A stretch of 64,000 nucleotides of DNA, taken from NCBI GenBank assembly GCA_963693085.1, contig OY856412.1:1409403194-1409467193 (forward strand), in the 5' to 3' direction. Of the stretch, positions 1 through 12,040 are shown piece after piece; the stretch's first letter is position 1, and every line of letters starts with the position of its first letter. The stretch comes from Alisma plantago-aquatica (taxonomy: Eukaryota; Streptophyta; Magnoliopsida; Alismatales; Alismataceae). Below the pieces are notes generated by a model that had not been told where the DNA came from, searched no databases, and worked only from the letters and a program-made list of their open reading frames with translations. Position numbers and translations under genes: made by a program.

Positions 1-2457
1 TTGGCATCCCCATTGGGTCATGGATGCATGAGGTGAAGCATTACCACCTCATTCCATACTATCCTGTTTCGATCCTGGGACCTGTGGGTTATGGGCCCAC
101 ACAATTCAAAGTGTAACCATTGTATTATATCATTTTAGGGTTTCAACCACAGTAATAAAGTAATCCACAATTGTATCAGTCATTCAAGCATTAATCATAC
201 TCGATTACCATCACTCAGTTATATTAGAGCTAGGTATAACAAGCTACACCTCATTAGGGTTATTTGTCCAGACAATCTGATTATCATCCCTTTCTATTAA
301 TATGAGTGAATAGGTATAACTACCTTATTCAGGATATCCCTCCATGTGTTCTGACATCATCCGAACCGTATCACCATATCACAAATACACAATAGTAAGA
401 TGCATATCAGGTATGAATTACTACAACTATCATACGCCTTTAATTAACATATAGCTTGCACAAATACACTGAAATCATACATAGAACCAACTTACATACC
501 TTAGTATGTCTTCAACAAAGCATACCTCCAAAAACGAGTTCACCTATTACACAAAGCTAGTGTTTTCCTTTATCTCTCTCCTCATTCTTTACTACTTATG
601 TTTTGCTACCTCTCCTTCTCATTTTGATCATATACAATAAACATCCCTAACATTAAAACATTCAAGGTAAGAATAGATTATTCATCATCCTTGCTATCAC
701 ACAAGAATTTATTTCTTATCGCACTCCATTGTAGTGTATGTCACTATTACATTCACTAGATGACCCCACCTAGGTAGTTATGCACCGTATATGATTCATT
801 TTCTCTTATCATTTCATTCCCACCTTACTCTCATTAAGGAATATATGAAAGAGAAGATGATTTTAAGACTTGGAATACTTGTATTCAAACATTCCCTTAA
901 TACATTCTCGTATGTAGATTTACTTAGTTATCAACAGAGATATTTGATTAATTAGCACTTTCTTGAATCTCACAACCTCTTTATTTTATAACTTCTCCAT
1001 CATATTTCAAACCCTATCTTACATTTCATAGTTCTCCTACCATATACTACTCTTTAACCCGTCATCTTTAATTCTAAATTTTTCTCTTATGACCATGTTT
1101 CTTATTCATATGTATGGTCATGTATACCATGTTGCACATATTTCCTCCTTTATCTTTATACTATTGTGAAGTTAACGTTCTAAATTAATAGTCTGTCTAT
1201 TAGTTTTTCCTCATGTTGAATACATTACATATTCTTCATTTTTAAATCAAGTGGATCATGCATGGGTCAAACATAGTTTCTCTTTCAATCAAGTTTTTCT
1301 CTCCTGAATACAGTCTACCTTTGTATGACTTATTCATTCGTTAAACTACACCTATGTTCTTTGCTTAGAAACTAGTTTGTTGTTCTAGTCTTATGAATTA
1401 AATGTTCATACGATCCTCTTCACTTTTACTCTTTTGAAGACTCTTTACTTCTATGGACCTATTGAATGCTCAACCCTATTCTCTACTTAGCCTTTGTTTT
1501 AGAGTTCATAAAAGCATTATACTCTATTATATGATTCCTTCTTCATGATTGATTCTTGCTATCTTGAACCATACATACATTTCACATATCTTTTCTATAT
1601 TTCATATGTATAGTTCATATAATGTTAATCAATAAACTGATTATGAACTTCATATCATGTTCTATTATTCCCAATTAAGGGTTTCTCATATGAGGCCCCA
1701 AAATTGAACCTCAGATACCAGTTTCAACTGATTCTTAGTTGTTCTGATCTTGCCCATCTGTTTCAACATCTTACTGTATGTACATTCTCACTCTAATGTG
1801 GGTCTAATTATCCAGAGTCTAATCTTATTATACTATTAATAGGAGTCATTAGATCCCAGTAACGCATCCTGCCAGCCGGACCAGGCCAAACCTGAAGTCC
1901 TGAAGCCAAGAACTACAAAGGATTACTCAACTCCTATTCATCTCAGAAGTGTGGAAGAAAACTTATCCACTAACAAAAGCTCATTGAAAGGTCAATTCTA
2001 GTCTACTTGTTACAAAGAATGAAATCAATAAATGCTACAACTGCATAGTGTACAACAGATATTAAAGACCCATATTTCAAAGTATTGAATATTTCAATTC
2101 AAACATATAAGAGCATTTCTATACATTTCCAACAAAAACAACATTATGAAATGTAAGTTCTATCTCCGTTTACATTTATTCTCTTAATTCTTGTTTCTTT
2201 TCTCATTTTCTAACCCTAACATTTCTAGGGTTCCTCTCTAGCCCATTCTTCCACTGTATACATGGCCAGGGTATACGTGAAAGAATAGACAGAGTAACTT
2301 GTACTGGTTGATCCAAGTACTCAGATATCGGGCCAGGATATCCAAATACTCAAATCCCCAAAGCTAACATCAAAACATCTCCTATCTGCCATGCTTAGGA
2401 CTCTAACTTACTAACTTAATGGTCCTTGACAACTCACCCTAAGCTCTGATACCAAGC
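1..2457 (-). mobile_element. Internal region of tandem LARD element A (left copy, cut by window edge)
   Basis: This stretch is nearly identical to 6243-8701, apart from scattered substitutions and small indels. It is the PBS-proximal part of a second internal region of the same element, reading right to left from the PBS at 2443-2454. It is AT-rich and has no reading frame with any gag or pol similarity. Because it lies beyond LTR A1 without an intervening flank, A is a head-to-tail tandem and not a simple LTR-internal-LTR element. The left end is outside the window. Confidence 0.85.
2443..2454 (-). promoter_or_regulatory. Primer binding site (tRNA-iMet) of element A, left copy
   Basis: The minus strand reads TGGTATCAGAGC, the standard plant initiator-tRNA-Met primer binding site, three bases inside the LTR A1 edge at 2458. 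It fixes the orientation of A as minus. The same site recurs at 8687-8698. Confidence 0.9.
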
Positions 2458-3377
2458 TGTTACACCCCGATCTCACAATTTTCTCAAATCATGAGATTAG
2501 GGCATAAGATAGGACTTATATGTAACACAAAGAACACCATTAAATTTTTTCTTTTCTTTAAAACTCTTGTTTCCCCGCATTGAACCACATAACATCTTAA
2601 CAAAGGAATCTGAACATTTCTTTTACTAATCAGACTTCAATAGTAAAGGTACATGTATAAACATTCATGATGTCTCTCACACCTTATGCACATAAAACTT
2701 GCTAATTAGCATACATATCAAAAGAGGGACAATATTACACATTGTAATTACAACTCTCTCTCTTATCTCTTACTGAGGACCTAGAGTGACAAGGACCGAA
2801 TGACTCAACTAATCTTGTACTTAACTCTTGTAGCAGATCTGCACTGATGCTCTGACCATCTTCAAGTCCACGCGGTTAACCCTAAAATGTTTGAGTAGAG
2901 GGGTGAGCCTACTCGCTCAGTGAATGAGTACTTCAAAGAAACAGTCTAAGACACTAATGTGATTACAGATATAACTTTGAGTAAACGATATGAAATTTAA
3001 CAACAATAAATACTACACTGAGCAGTTCTAAAACAATATAATTGAAATAACAAAGAATGTAAATATTGCATCCAAAGAATAACTACTAGAAGACTATGCT
3101 CTAGTCTTCCTTAACTCTTTCATTTATAAGGAACTCTGTGAACCTATATGATCATATTTTAACTTATGCCCTGATCTATGCAGTGTACTCTGCATAGAGA
3201 CTCGCAGTGCACTATGACCACACCGTACAAGACTTAGTGACACACCCGGGAAATGCTAACTTTGACGCCATCCCTGTTCTGCTACAGGACCACAGGCTCT
3301 CCGGCCTCAATGCACTACTCTGAGTGCTCTAGACTCCTCCTCTAACCTGAGCACACAGGCGGAGAGTCTCACTGGGT

Positions 3378-3516
3378 TACCACCGTGACTCCGCACGTTC
3401 TTGTTGCAATAACCCCTATTTTCTCCAGTGCCACCGTGACTCCGCACAGTTCTTGTTGCAACACTGGCTCTCTGTCCTCGTGCCACCGTGACTCCACACA
3501 GTTATTGTTGCAACAC
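3378..3516. repeat. Three ~52 bp tandem repeats inside LTR A1
   Basis: Three copies begin near 3379, 3430 and 3482, each with the core CCACCGTGACTCC followed by a TTGTTGCAA block. The same array is present in LTR A2 (about 9622-9760), so it predates the duplication. It is not CRISPR-like: the units are diverged and the setting is a retroelement. Confidence 0.85.
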
Positions 3517-4935
3517 GATTTTCACCCCTAAGAAGCAGACCTCTCAAAGGGGTTCTACGGTGTTTAGGGCACCTAAGTCTAACATTAAAATTATAGATAC
3601 ATGTAAAATAGAAATCATAACTCATTTTACATTTCTCACAAGGCTCACACGGCCTGCCATATCATATCATATAAAACATCTTAGCTCATGTATTCAACAT
3701 ATACCATGTCTCAGTAACATCCCTTTCTAGGGCATGTCATATCTCATCACCTGCAATTTACGAGATATGTATTGAAATATAAGAAGCCCTGCAGTATGTA
3801 GATATCAACTCAGAGAGAACAAGCATATAAACTTAAATGCACTAGAAACATACAATTCAACAGTTAAGTATCACCACATCTCATATCGAGACCTTTCATG
3901 TCACCATAACATGATTCATTGAACACCCTATCCTTAGGGTTTCATTTGCCTTATTCATTCATCATATGCCAACACCCTACTCTTAGGGTTTCATTCGCCT
4001 CATTCACCTTTTCATTTACCTCATTCACTTGTCACATGGCTCTCATAAGGATTTCATAGGATATAAGCATTCACTAAATAAAGATTGTTTTCAACAAATT
4101 ATATACAATCGATATATGTATGAAACCATGGAAATTGAACTAAATTTAGGTTTCCATGCTATTCACTGAGATATCATGCACGAAGAATAAAATTCAAATA
4201 AGGTAATCCATGAGGTACATCCTAACCACTTATAAGATTACTAGTCCTTTTCAATAAGGTTGAAACTCTAGAGATATCTCAATTAGGTTAAACCCTAATT
4301 ACATCATATGGTATAAATCTGAAAAACATTCTTTCTAGGATGTGTTGTATACATTTCTCATGTGAATCTACCATCAAGGAGTCATTCAAACAGAGAAGGA
4401 ATCCATATCATATCAAATTGCAACAACTTAAATTAAACGGACATTTCAGGGTTTAGAATCACATACCAAGCAATTAGGGATTTGGATGCTATAATCAAAT
4501 TTCGTGCATTATACTGCTTAAAGGAAGAACCCACTCAACCTAAGGTGTGAAAACACCTCAAAACTGCAGCTCAACTCAGGGGATCTCGAACTCATATCAA
4601 ATCCCTAGCAAATCTCCCAATTCTTCTTCCATTCAACTAGGAAACCTTGAAAATGAGGGATTATGAAGAAAGGGTGAGAAAAGAGGGAATTTCGACATCA
4701 TCTTGGATCAAATCAGAGAATGGAATGAATCTTGACATGAGAGAGAAGATTCACCATAAAAGTCTATGCAAAGGATCCAAACTTACTTGATTTCACCATT
4801 CCTTGGACCGCAAAACCCTAGGTCAACAATTCCTCCTCTTTCTCCACTCAAGCCCTAACTCTCCCTCTTTCTCTAGATTTTCGTTTCTCTGGGGTGGATG
4901 ACGAAGAATGAGAGCTGTGTGTGTGTGTGGTCGAT

Positions 4936-4980
4936 CATATAAGTCAATTTGAGCTGCTTGGGTCAATTGCATATTGACCC
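4936..4980 (-). promoter_or_regulatory. Core promoter of LTR A1: TATA box plus upstream inverted repeat
   Basis: On the minus strand, CTTATATG (4936-4943) is a TATA-like box. About 17 bp upstream of it lies a perfect inverted repeat with 8 bp arms, GGGTCAAT and ATTGACCC, and a 5 bp spacer (4960-4980). The same pair of signals occurs in LTR A2 (11180-11224), in L (49631-49675) and in degenerate form in D (about 24130-24175). Promoter function is inferred from position and conservation. Confidence 0.6.
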
Positions 4981-5199
4981 AACACTCAACTTTAATTATA
5001 TTGGCTGAATATTCAGTTATACAAAGTTACTGTAATTCGTTTATTTCAGAGATCAAAACTTCTCCAACAATTATGGGAATTTAGCATGTTGTTTATAATT
5101 GATCTATAAAGCTTCGGTTAAAATTTGAGATCATTTGGAGTTACCAATAAATAATTAAAAATATAACAGTGCACTGCTATATTGCAGTCTGCAGCAGAT

Positions 5200-5422
5200 T
5201 CGGTCGAGTTTGTCCTGCAAAGAACTCCACCGACACCCTCACTGTAGAGATCAAAAGTCATCCAAAAAGTATGCCAATTTACCAGAGTGTCTAAAACTGT
5301 GTTTTTAAAGCACAGTTAAAATTTGAGATCAATTGGATATACCAATAAAAAGATAAAATTCAATTACCACATTGCTATATAAATCTGGAAATATGATCGG
5401 TCGAGTTTTAAACTCGACCGAT
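5200..5422. repeat. Pair of stem-loops with shared arms in LTR A1
   Basis: A 27 bp inverted repeat at 5396-5422 has 13 bp perfect arms (ATCGGTCGAGTTT and its complement) around a single base. A second stem at 5200-5233 reuses the arm TCGGTCGAGTT with a ~12 base loop and a partly decayed partner. In LTR A2 (11444-11477 and 11640-11666) both stems are present; there the loop base of the large one differs but the arms do not. Confidence 0.8.
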
Positions 5423-5751
5423 AAACAGGTCAGAACATTCTTCAAAACTTCTGATATTTTCCAATGTTGTTCACATTTTATATATCCAAATCATATCAAA
5501 ACTTGAAGTAAGTCAGAGTTACACATAAAATACTAAAAATCATTTACTGAGACACTATACTTATCAAATTTTGTGTTCATGTATCATCAAAACCCTATTT
5601 TGGGCCGATTAGGGTTTATGCTTCTCAAACCCTAATTCTCAAGACAAAAGAACATTTAGACTTCTTATCATAGTTAAAACATCCTAATTGTGTTATAGTC
5701 ATTAATTAGATTTCAAGAATGATTATTCCAATTAATCTTTGCAATTGTCTA

Positions 5752-5769
5752 GGTAAACCCTAGTTTACC
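5752..5769. repeat. Subterminal palindrome of LTR A1
   Basis: GGTAAACCCTAGTTTACC has perfect 7 bp arms with a CCTA centre and ends 26 bp from the LTR edge. LTR L has the equivalent palindrome (49040-49057) at exactly the same distance from its own edge, and D has a degenerate one. Confidence 0.75.
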
Positions 5770-5795
5770 AGTTAAGCTCAGATGGGGTCGTAACA

Positions 5796-5830
5796 ACTCT
5801 TCCCCCCTTAGAATGTTTCGTCCTCGAAAC
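5796..5830 (-). promoter_or_regulatory. Polypurine tract and adjacent palindrome of element A
   Basis: On the minus strand TAAGGGGGGAAG abuts the start of the 3' LTR (A1), as expected for the plus-strand primer. Just upstream in the minus sense is GTTTCGAGGACGAAAC (5815-5830), a palindrome with 6 bp arms. Equivalent palindromes sit next to the PPTs of B, G, L and M. Confidence 0.85.
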
Positions 5831-8686
5831 ATAAACCCACAATAAAGATACATTCAAGGTTATTTTATGCTTCTAAAGCCTTCCATGTCATTATATTCTT
5901 GTATTTCATACCTGAATGTAGTTTTCAACATTAGATCTTTTAATTCTTTACTAAATCACAACATATTTCAAATAGTTCTCAATGATATCAAGCAAATTCT
6001 TTATGCCACAGTCAAACATAGAATGCAAAGATAAACCATCACGCTTTCGCTGCGCAACTCTGATACTCTGATACAACTATCTCAACTTATGCGGCTAAGA
6101 AAGTTCTATTGTTCTGTATCACCTTTAAGTGACAAAAGCGAGTTCACCATGCTGTTTTAAACTTTAATAAAGTGCTATTCAAATAGCAAAACAATCTTGA
6201 ATTAAAAGGCTAGATTCAACAATCAATTGCACAATACTACTCTTGGCATCCCCATTGGGTCATGGATGCATGAGGTGAAGCATTACCACCTCATTCCATA
6301 CTATCCTGTTTCGATCCTGGGACCTGTGGGTTATGGGCCCACACACAATTCAAAGTGTAACCATCGTATTATATCATTTTAGGGTTTCAACCACAGTAAT
6401 AAAGTAATCCACAATTGTATCAGTCATTCAAGCATTAATCATACTCGATTACCATCACTCAGTTATATTAGAGCTAGGTATAACAAGCTACACCTCATTA
6501 GGGTTATTTGTCCAGACAATCTGATTATCATCCCTTTCTATTAATATGAGTGAATAGGTATAACTACCTTATTCAGGATATCCCTCCATGTGTTCTGACA
6601 TCATCCGAACCGTATCACCATATCACAAATACACAATAGTAAGATGCATATCAGGTATGAATTACTACAACTATCATACGCCTTTAATTAACATATAGCT
6701 TGCACAAATACACTGAAATCATACATAGAACCAACTTACATACCTTAGTATGCCTTCAACAAAGCATACCTCTAAAAATGAGTTCACCTATTACACAAAG
6801 CTAGTGTTTTCCTTTATCTCTCTCCTCATTCTTTACTACTTATGTTTTGCTACCTCTCCTTCTCATTTTGATCATATATAATAAACATCCCTAACATTAA
6901 AACATTCAAGGTAAGAATAGATTATTCATCATCCTTGCTATCACACAAGAATTTATTTCTTATCGCACTCCATCGTAATGTATGTCACTATTACATTCAC
7001 TAGATGACCCCACCTAGGTAGTTATGCACCGTATATGATTCATTTTCTCTTATCATTTCATTCCCACCTTACTCTCATTAAGGAATATATGAAAGAGAAG
7101 ATGATTTTAAGACTTGGAATACTTGTATTCAAACATTCCCTTAATACATTCTCGTATGTAGATTTACTTAGTTATCAATAGAGATATTTGATTAATTAGC
7201 ACTTGATTGAATCTCACAACCTCTTTATTTTATAACTTCTCCATCATATTTCAAACCCTATCTTACGTTTCATAGTTCTCCTACCATATACTACTCTTTA
7301 ACCCGTCATCTTTAATTCTAAATTTTTCTCTTATGACCATGTTTCTTATTCATATGTATGGTCATGTATACCATGTTGCACATATTTCCTCCTTTATCTT
7401 TATACTATTGTGAAATTAACGTTCTAAATTAATAGTCCCTCTATTAGCTTTTCCTCATGTTGAATACATTACATATTCTTCATTTTTAAATCAAGTGGAT
7501 CATGCATGGGTCAAACATAGTTTCTCTTTCAATCAAGTTTTTCTCTCCTGAATACAGTCTACCTTTGTATGACTTATTCATTCGTAAAACTACACCTATG
7601 TTCTTTGCTTAGAAACTAGTTTGTTGTTCTAGTCTTATGAATTACATGTTCATACGATCCTCTTCACTTTTACTCTTTTGAAGACTCTTTACTTCTATGG
7701 ACCTATTGAATGCTCAACCCAATTCTCTACTTAGCCTTTGCTTTAGAGTTCATAAAAGCATTATACTCTATTATATGATTCCTTCTTCATGATTGATTCT
7801 TGCTATGTTGAACCATACATACATTTCACATATCTTTTCTATATTTCATATGTATAGTTCATATAATATTAATCAATAAACTGATTATGAACTTCATATC
7901 ATGTTTTATTATTCCCAATTAAGGGTTTCTCATATGAGGCCCCAAAATTGAACCTCAGATACCAGTTTCAACTGATTCTTAGTTGTTCTGATCTTGCCCA
8001 TCTGTTTCAACATCTTACTGTATGTACATTCTCACTCTAATGTGGGTCTAATTATCCAGAGTCTAATCTTATTATACTATTAATAGGAGTCATTAGATCC
8101 CAGTAACGCATCCTGCCAGCCGGACCAGGCCAAACCTGAAGTCCTGAAGCCAAGAACTACAAAGGATTACTCAACTCCTATTCATCTCAGAAGTGTGGAA
8201 GAAAACTTATCCACTAACAAAAGCTCATTGAAAGGTCAATTCTAGTCTACTTGTTACAAAGAATGAAATCAATAAATGCTACAACTGCATAGTGTACAAC
8301 ATATATTAAAGACCCATATTTCAAAGTATTGAATATTTCAATTCAAACATATAAGAGCATTTCTATACATTTCCAACAAAAACAACATTATGAAATATAA
8401 GTTCTATCTCCTTTTACATTTATGCTCTTAATTCTTGTTTCTTTTCTCGTTTTCTAACCCTAACATTTCTAGGGTTCCTCTCTAGCCCATTCTTCCACTG
8501 TATACCTGGCCAGGGTATACGTGAAAGAATAGACAGAGTAGCTTGTACTGGTTGATCCAAGTACTCAGATATCGGGCCAGGATATCCAAATACTCAAATC
8601 CCCAAAGCTAACATCAAAACATATCCTATCTGCCACGCTTAGGACTCTAACTTACTAACTTAATGGTCCTTGACAACTCACCCTAA

Positions 8687-8698
8687 GCTCTGATACCA
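8687..8698 (-). promoter_or_regulatory. Primer binding site (tRNA-iMet) of element A, right copy
   Basis: The minus strand reads TGGTATCAGAGC three bases from the inner edge of LTR A2 (8702). This marks LTR A2 as the 5' LTR of the complete unit 5796-8701. Confidence 0.9.
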
Positions 8699-8701
8699 AG
8701 C

Positions 8702-11700
8702 TGTTACACCCCGATCTCACAATTTCCTCAAATCATGAGATTAGGGCATAAGATAGGACTTATATGTAACACAAAGAACACCATTAACTTTTTTCTTTTC
8801 TTTAAAACTCTTGTTTCCCCGCATTGAACCACATAACATCTTAACAAAGGAATCTGAACATTTCTTTTACTAATCAGACTTCAATAGTAAAGGTACATGT
8901 ATAAACATTCATGATGTCTCTCACACCTTATGCACATAAAACTTGCTAATTAGCATACATATCAAAAGAGGGACAATATTACACATTGTAATTACAACTC
9001 TCTCTCTTATCTCTTACTGAGGACCTAGAGTGACAAGGACCGAATGACTCAACTAATCTTGTACTTAACTCTTGTAGCAGATCTACACTGATGCTCTGAC
9101 CATCTTCAAGTCCACGCGGTTAACCCTAAAATGTTTGAGTAGAGGGGTGAGCCTACTCGCTCAGTGAATGAGTACTTCAAAGAAACAGTCTAAGGCACTA
9201 ATGTGATTACAGATATAACTTTGAGTAAACGATATGAAATTTAACAACAATAAATACTACATTGAGCAGTTCTAAAACAATATAATTGAAATAACAAAGA
9301 ATGTAAATATTGCATCCAAAGAATAACTACTCGAAGACTATGCTCTAGTCTTCCTTAACTCTTTCATTTATAATGAACTATGTGAACCTATATGATCATA
9401 TTTTAACTTATGCCCTGATCTATGCAGTGTACTCTGCATAGAGACTCACAGTACACTACGACCACACCGTATAAGACTTAGTGACACACCCGGGAAATGC
9501 TAAGTCTGACGCCAGCCCTGTTCTACTACAGGACCACAGGCTCTCCGGCCTCAATGCACTACTCTGAGTGCTCTAGACTCCTCCTCTAACCTGAGCACAC
9601 AGGCGGAGAGTCTCACTGGGTTACCACCGTGACTCCGCACGTTCTTGTTGCAATAACCCCTATTTTCTCCAGTGCCACTGTGACTTCGCACAGTTCTTGT
9701 TGCAACACTGGCTCTCTGTCCTCGTGCCACCGTGACTCCACACAGTTATTGTTGCAACACGAGTTTCACCCCTAAGAAGAAGACCTCTCAAAGGGGTTCT
9801 ACGGTGTTTAGGGCACCTAAGTCTAACATTAAAATTATAGATACATGTAAAATAGAAATCATAACTCATTTTACATTTCTCACAAGGCTCACACGGCCTG
9901 CCATATCATATCATATAAAACATCTTAGCTCATGTATTCAACATATACCATGTCTCAGTAACATCCCTTTCTAGGGCATGTCATATCTCATCACCTGCAA
10001 TTTACGAGATATGTATTGAAATATAAGAAGCCCTGCAGTATGTAGATATCAACTCAGAGAGAACAAGCATATAAATTTAAATGCACTAGAAACATACAAT
10101 TCAACAGTTAAGTATCACCACATCTCATATCGAGACCTTTCATGTCACCATAACATGATTCATTGAACACCCTATCCTTAGGGTTTCATTTGCCTTATTC
10201 ATTCATCACATGCCAACACCCTACTCTTAGGGTTTCATTCGCCTCATTCACCTTTTCATTTACCTCATTCACTTGTCACATGGCTCTCATAAGGATTTCA
10301 TAGGATATAAGCATTCACTAAATAAAGATTGTTTTCAACAAATCATATACAATCGATATATGTATGAAACCATGGAAATTGAACTAAATTTAGGTTTCCA
10401 TGCTATTCACTGAGATATCATGCACCAAGGATAAAATTCAAATAAGGTAATCCATGAGGTACATCCTAACCACTTATAAGATTACTAGTCCTTTTCAATA
10501 AGATTGAAACTCTAGAGATATCTCAATTAGGTTAAACCCTAATTACATCATATGGTATAAATCTGAAAAGCATTCTTTCTAAGATGTGTTGTATACATTT
10601 CTGATGTGAATCTACCATCAAGGAGTCATTCAAACAGAGAAGGAATCCATATCATATCAAATTGCAACAACTTAAATTAAACGGACATTTCAGGGTTTAG
10701 AATCACATACCAAGCAATTAGGGATTTGGATGCTATAATCAAATTTCGTGCATTATACTGTTTAAAGGAAGAACCCACTCACCCTAAGGTGTGAAAACAC
10801 CTCAAAACTGCAGCTCAACTCAGGGGATCTCGAACTCATATCAAATCCCTAGCAAATCTCCCAATTCTTCTTCCATTCAACTAGGAAACCTTGAAAATGA
10901 GGGATTATGAAGAAAGGGTGAGAAAAGAGGGAATTTCGACATCATCTTGGATCAAATCAGAGCATGGATGGAATCTTGACATGAGAGAGAAGATTCACCA
11001 TAAAAGTCTATGTAAAGGATCCAAACTTACTTGATTTCACCATTCCTTGGACCGCAAAACCCTAGGTCAGCAATTCCTCCTCTTTCTCCACTCAAGCCCT
11101 AACTCTCCCTCTCTCTCTAGATTTTCATTTCTCGGGGGTGGATGACGAAGAATGAGAGCTGTGTGTGTGTGTGTTCGATCATATAAGTTAATTTGAGCTG
11201 CTTGGGTCAATTGCATATTGACCCAACACTCAACTTTAATTATATTGGCTGAATATTCAGTTATACAAAGTTACTGTAATTCGTTTATTTCAGAGATCCA
11301 AACTTCTCCAACAATTATGGGAATTTATCATGTTGTTTATAATTGATCTATAAAGCTTCAGTTAAAATTTGAGATCATTTGGAGTTACCAATAAATAATT
11401 AAAAATAGAACAGTGCACTGCTATATTGCAGTCTGCAGCAGATTCGGTCGAATTTGTCCTGCACAGAACTCGACCGACACCCTCACTGTAGAGATCAAAA
11501 GTCATCCAAAAATTATGCCAATTTAACAGAGTGTCTAAAACTGCGCTTTTCAAGCACAGTTAAAATTTGAGATCAATTGCATATACCAATAAAAAGATAA
11601 AATTCAATTACCACACTGCTATATAAATCTGGAAATATGATCGGTCGAGTTTGAAACTCGACCGATAAACAGGTCAGAACATTCTTCAAAAATTCTGATA

Positions 11701-12039
11701 TTTTCCAATGTTGTTCACATTTTATATATACAAATCATATCCAAATTTGAAGTAAATCAGAGTTACACATAAAATACTAAAAATCATTTACTGAGACACT
11801 ATACTTATCAAATTTTGTGTTCATGTATCATCAAAACCCTATTTTGGGCCGATTAGGGTTTATTCTTCTCAATCCCTAATTCTCAAAACAAAAGAAGATT
11901 TAGACTTCTTATCATAGTTAAAACATCCTAATTGTGTTATCGTCATTAATTATATTTCAAGAATGATTATTCCAATTAATCTTTGCAATTGTCTAGGTAA
12001 ACCCTAGTTTACCAGTTAAGCTCAGATGGGGTCGTAACA
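8702..12039 (-). repeat. LTR A2 of LARD element A (5' LTR, 3338 bp)
   Basis: It has the same length and ends as LTR A1, with TGTTACACCCC at the left and GTAACA at 12034-12039. Its right edge joins directly to the coding sequence of chromovirus B. The first five bases after it, 12040-12044 (GAGTA), should be one half of the target duplication; the other half lies beyond the left end of the window. It carries the same promoter (11180-11224), tandem repeats (9622-9760) and stem-loops (11444-11477, 11640-11666) as A1. Confidence 0.93.
11180..11224 (-). promoter_or_regulatory. Core promoter of LTR A2
   Basis: The minus strand has CTTATATG, with the GGGTCAAT/ATTGACCC inverted repeat (11204-11224) just upstream of it. 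As this is the 5' LTR, it is the copy expected to drive transcription through 8701-5796. A (GT)n run lies immediately downstream in the transcript sense. Confidence 0.55.
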
Positions 12040-12040
12040 G

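Larger units (their letters stand above)
2458..5795 (-). repeat. LTR A1 of LARD element A (3338 bp)
   Basis: The plus strand starts TGTTACACCCC and ends GGGTCGTAACA, giving TG...CA ends and short inverted termini. It is matched base for base in length by 8702-12039, with only a few percent difference by eye. It is flanked by a PBS on one side and a purine tract on the other. It contains a TATA-type promoter on the minus strand near 4936, three 52 bp tandem repeats near 3378, paired stem-loops at 5200-5422 and several AAACCCTAA (telo-box) motifs. The short reading frames in it are not credible genes. This LTR is shared between two internal regions. Confidence 0.93.
5796..8701 (-). mobile_element. 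Complete internal region of LARD element A (2.9 kb, non-coding)
   Basis: This region is bounded by LTR A1 with PPT on the left and PBS with LTR A2 on the right. It has no open frame of useful length and no trace of gag, protease, RT, RNase H or integrase in any frame, so it is not merely a recently mutated autonomous element. LTR length (3.3 kb) and internal length fit a large retrotransposon derivative (LARD). The nearest coding relatives in the window are chromoviruses B and G, whose LTR/PPT architecture it shares; that they or a relative supply proteins in trans is inference. Confidence 0.85.

Noticed and set aside
2443..2454. tRNA gene fragments at the TGGTATCAGAGC sites
   Set aside because: Only 12-13 bases match and each lies 2-3 bases from an LTR edge; these are primer binding sites.
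3416..3730. Overlapping frames conserved in both LTRs of A (also 9660-9974)
   Set aside because: They are conserved only because the LTRs are near-identical copies; the sequence is a 52 bp tandem repeat and the proteins show no domain.
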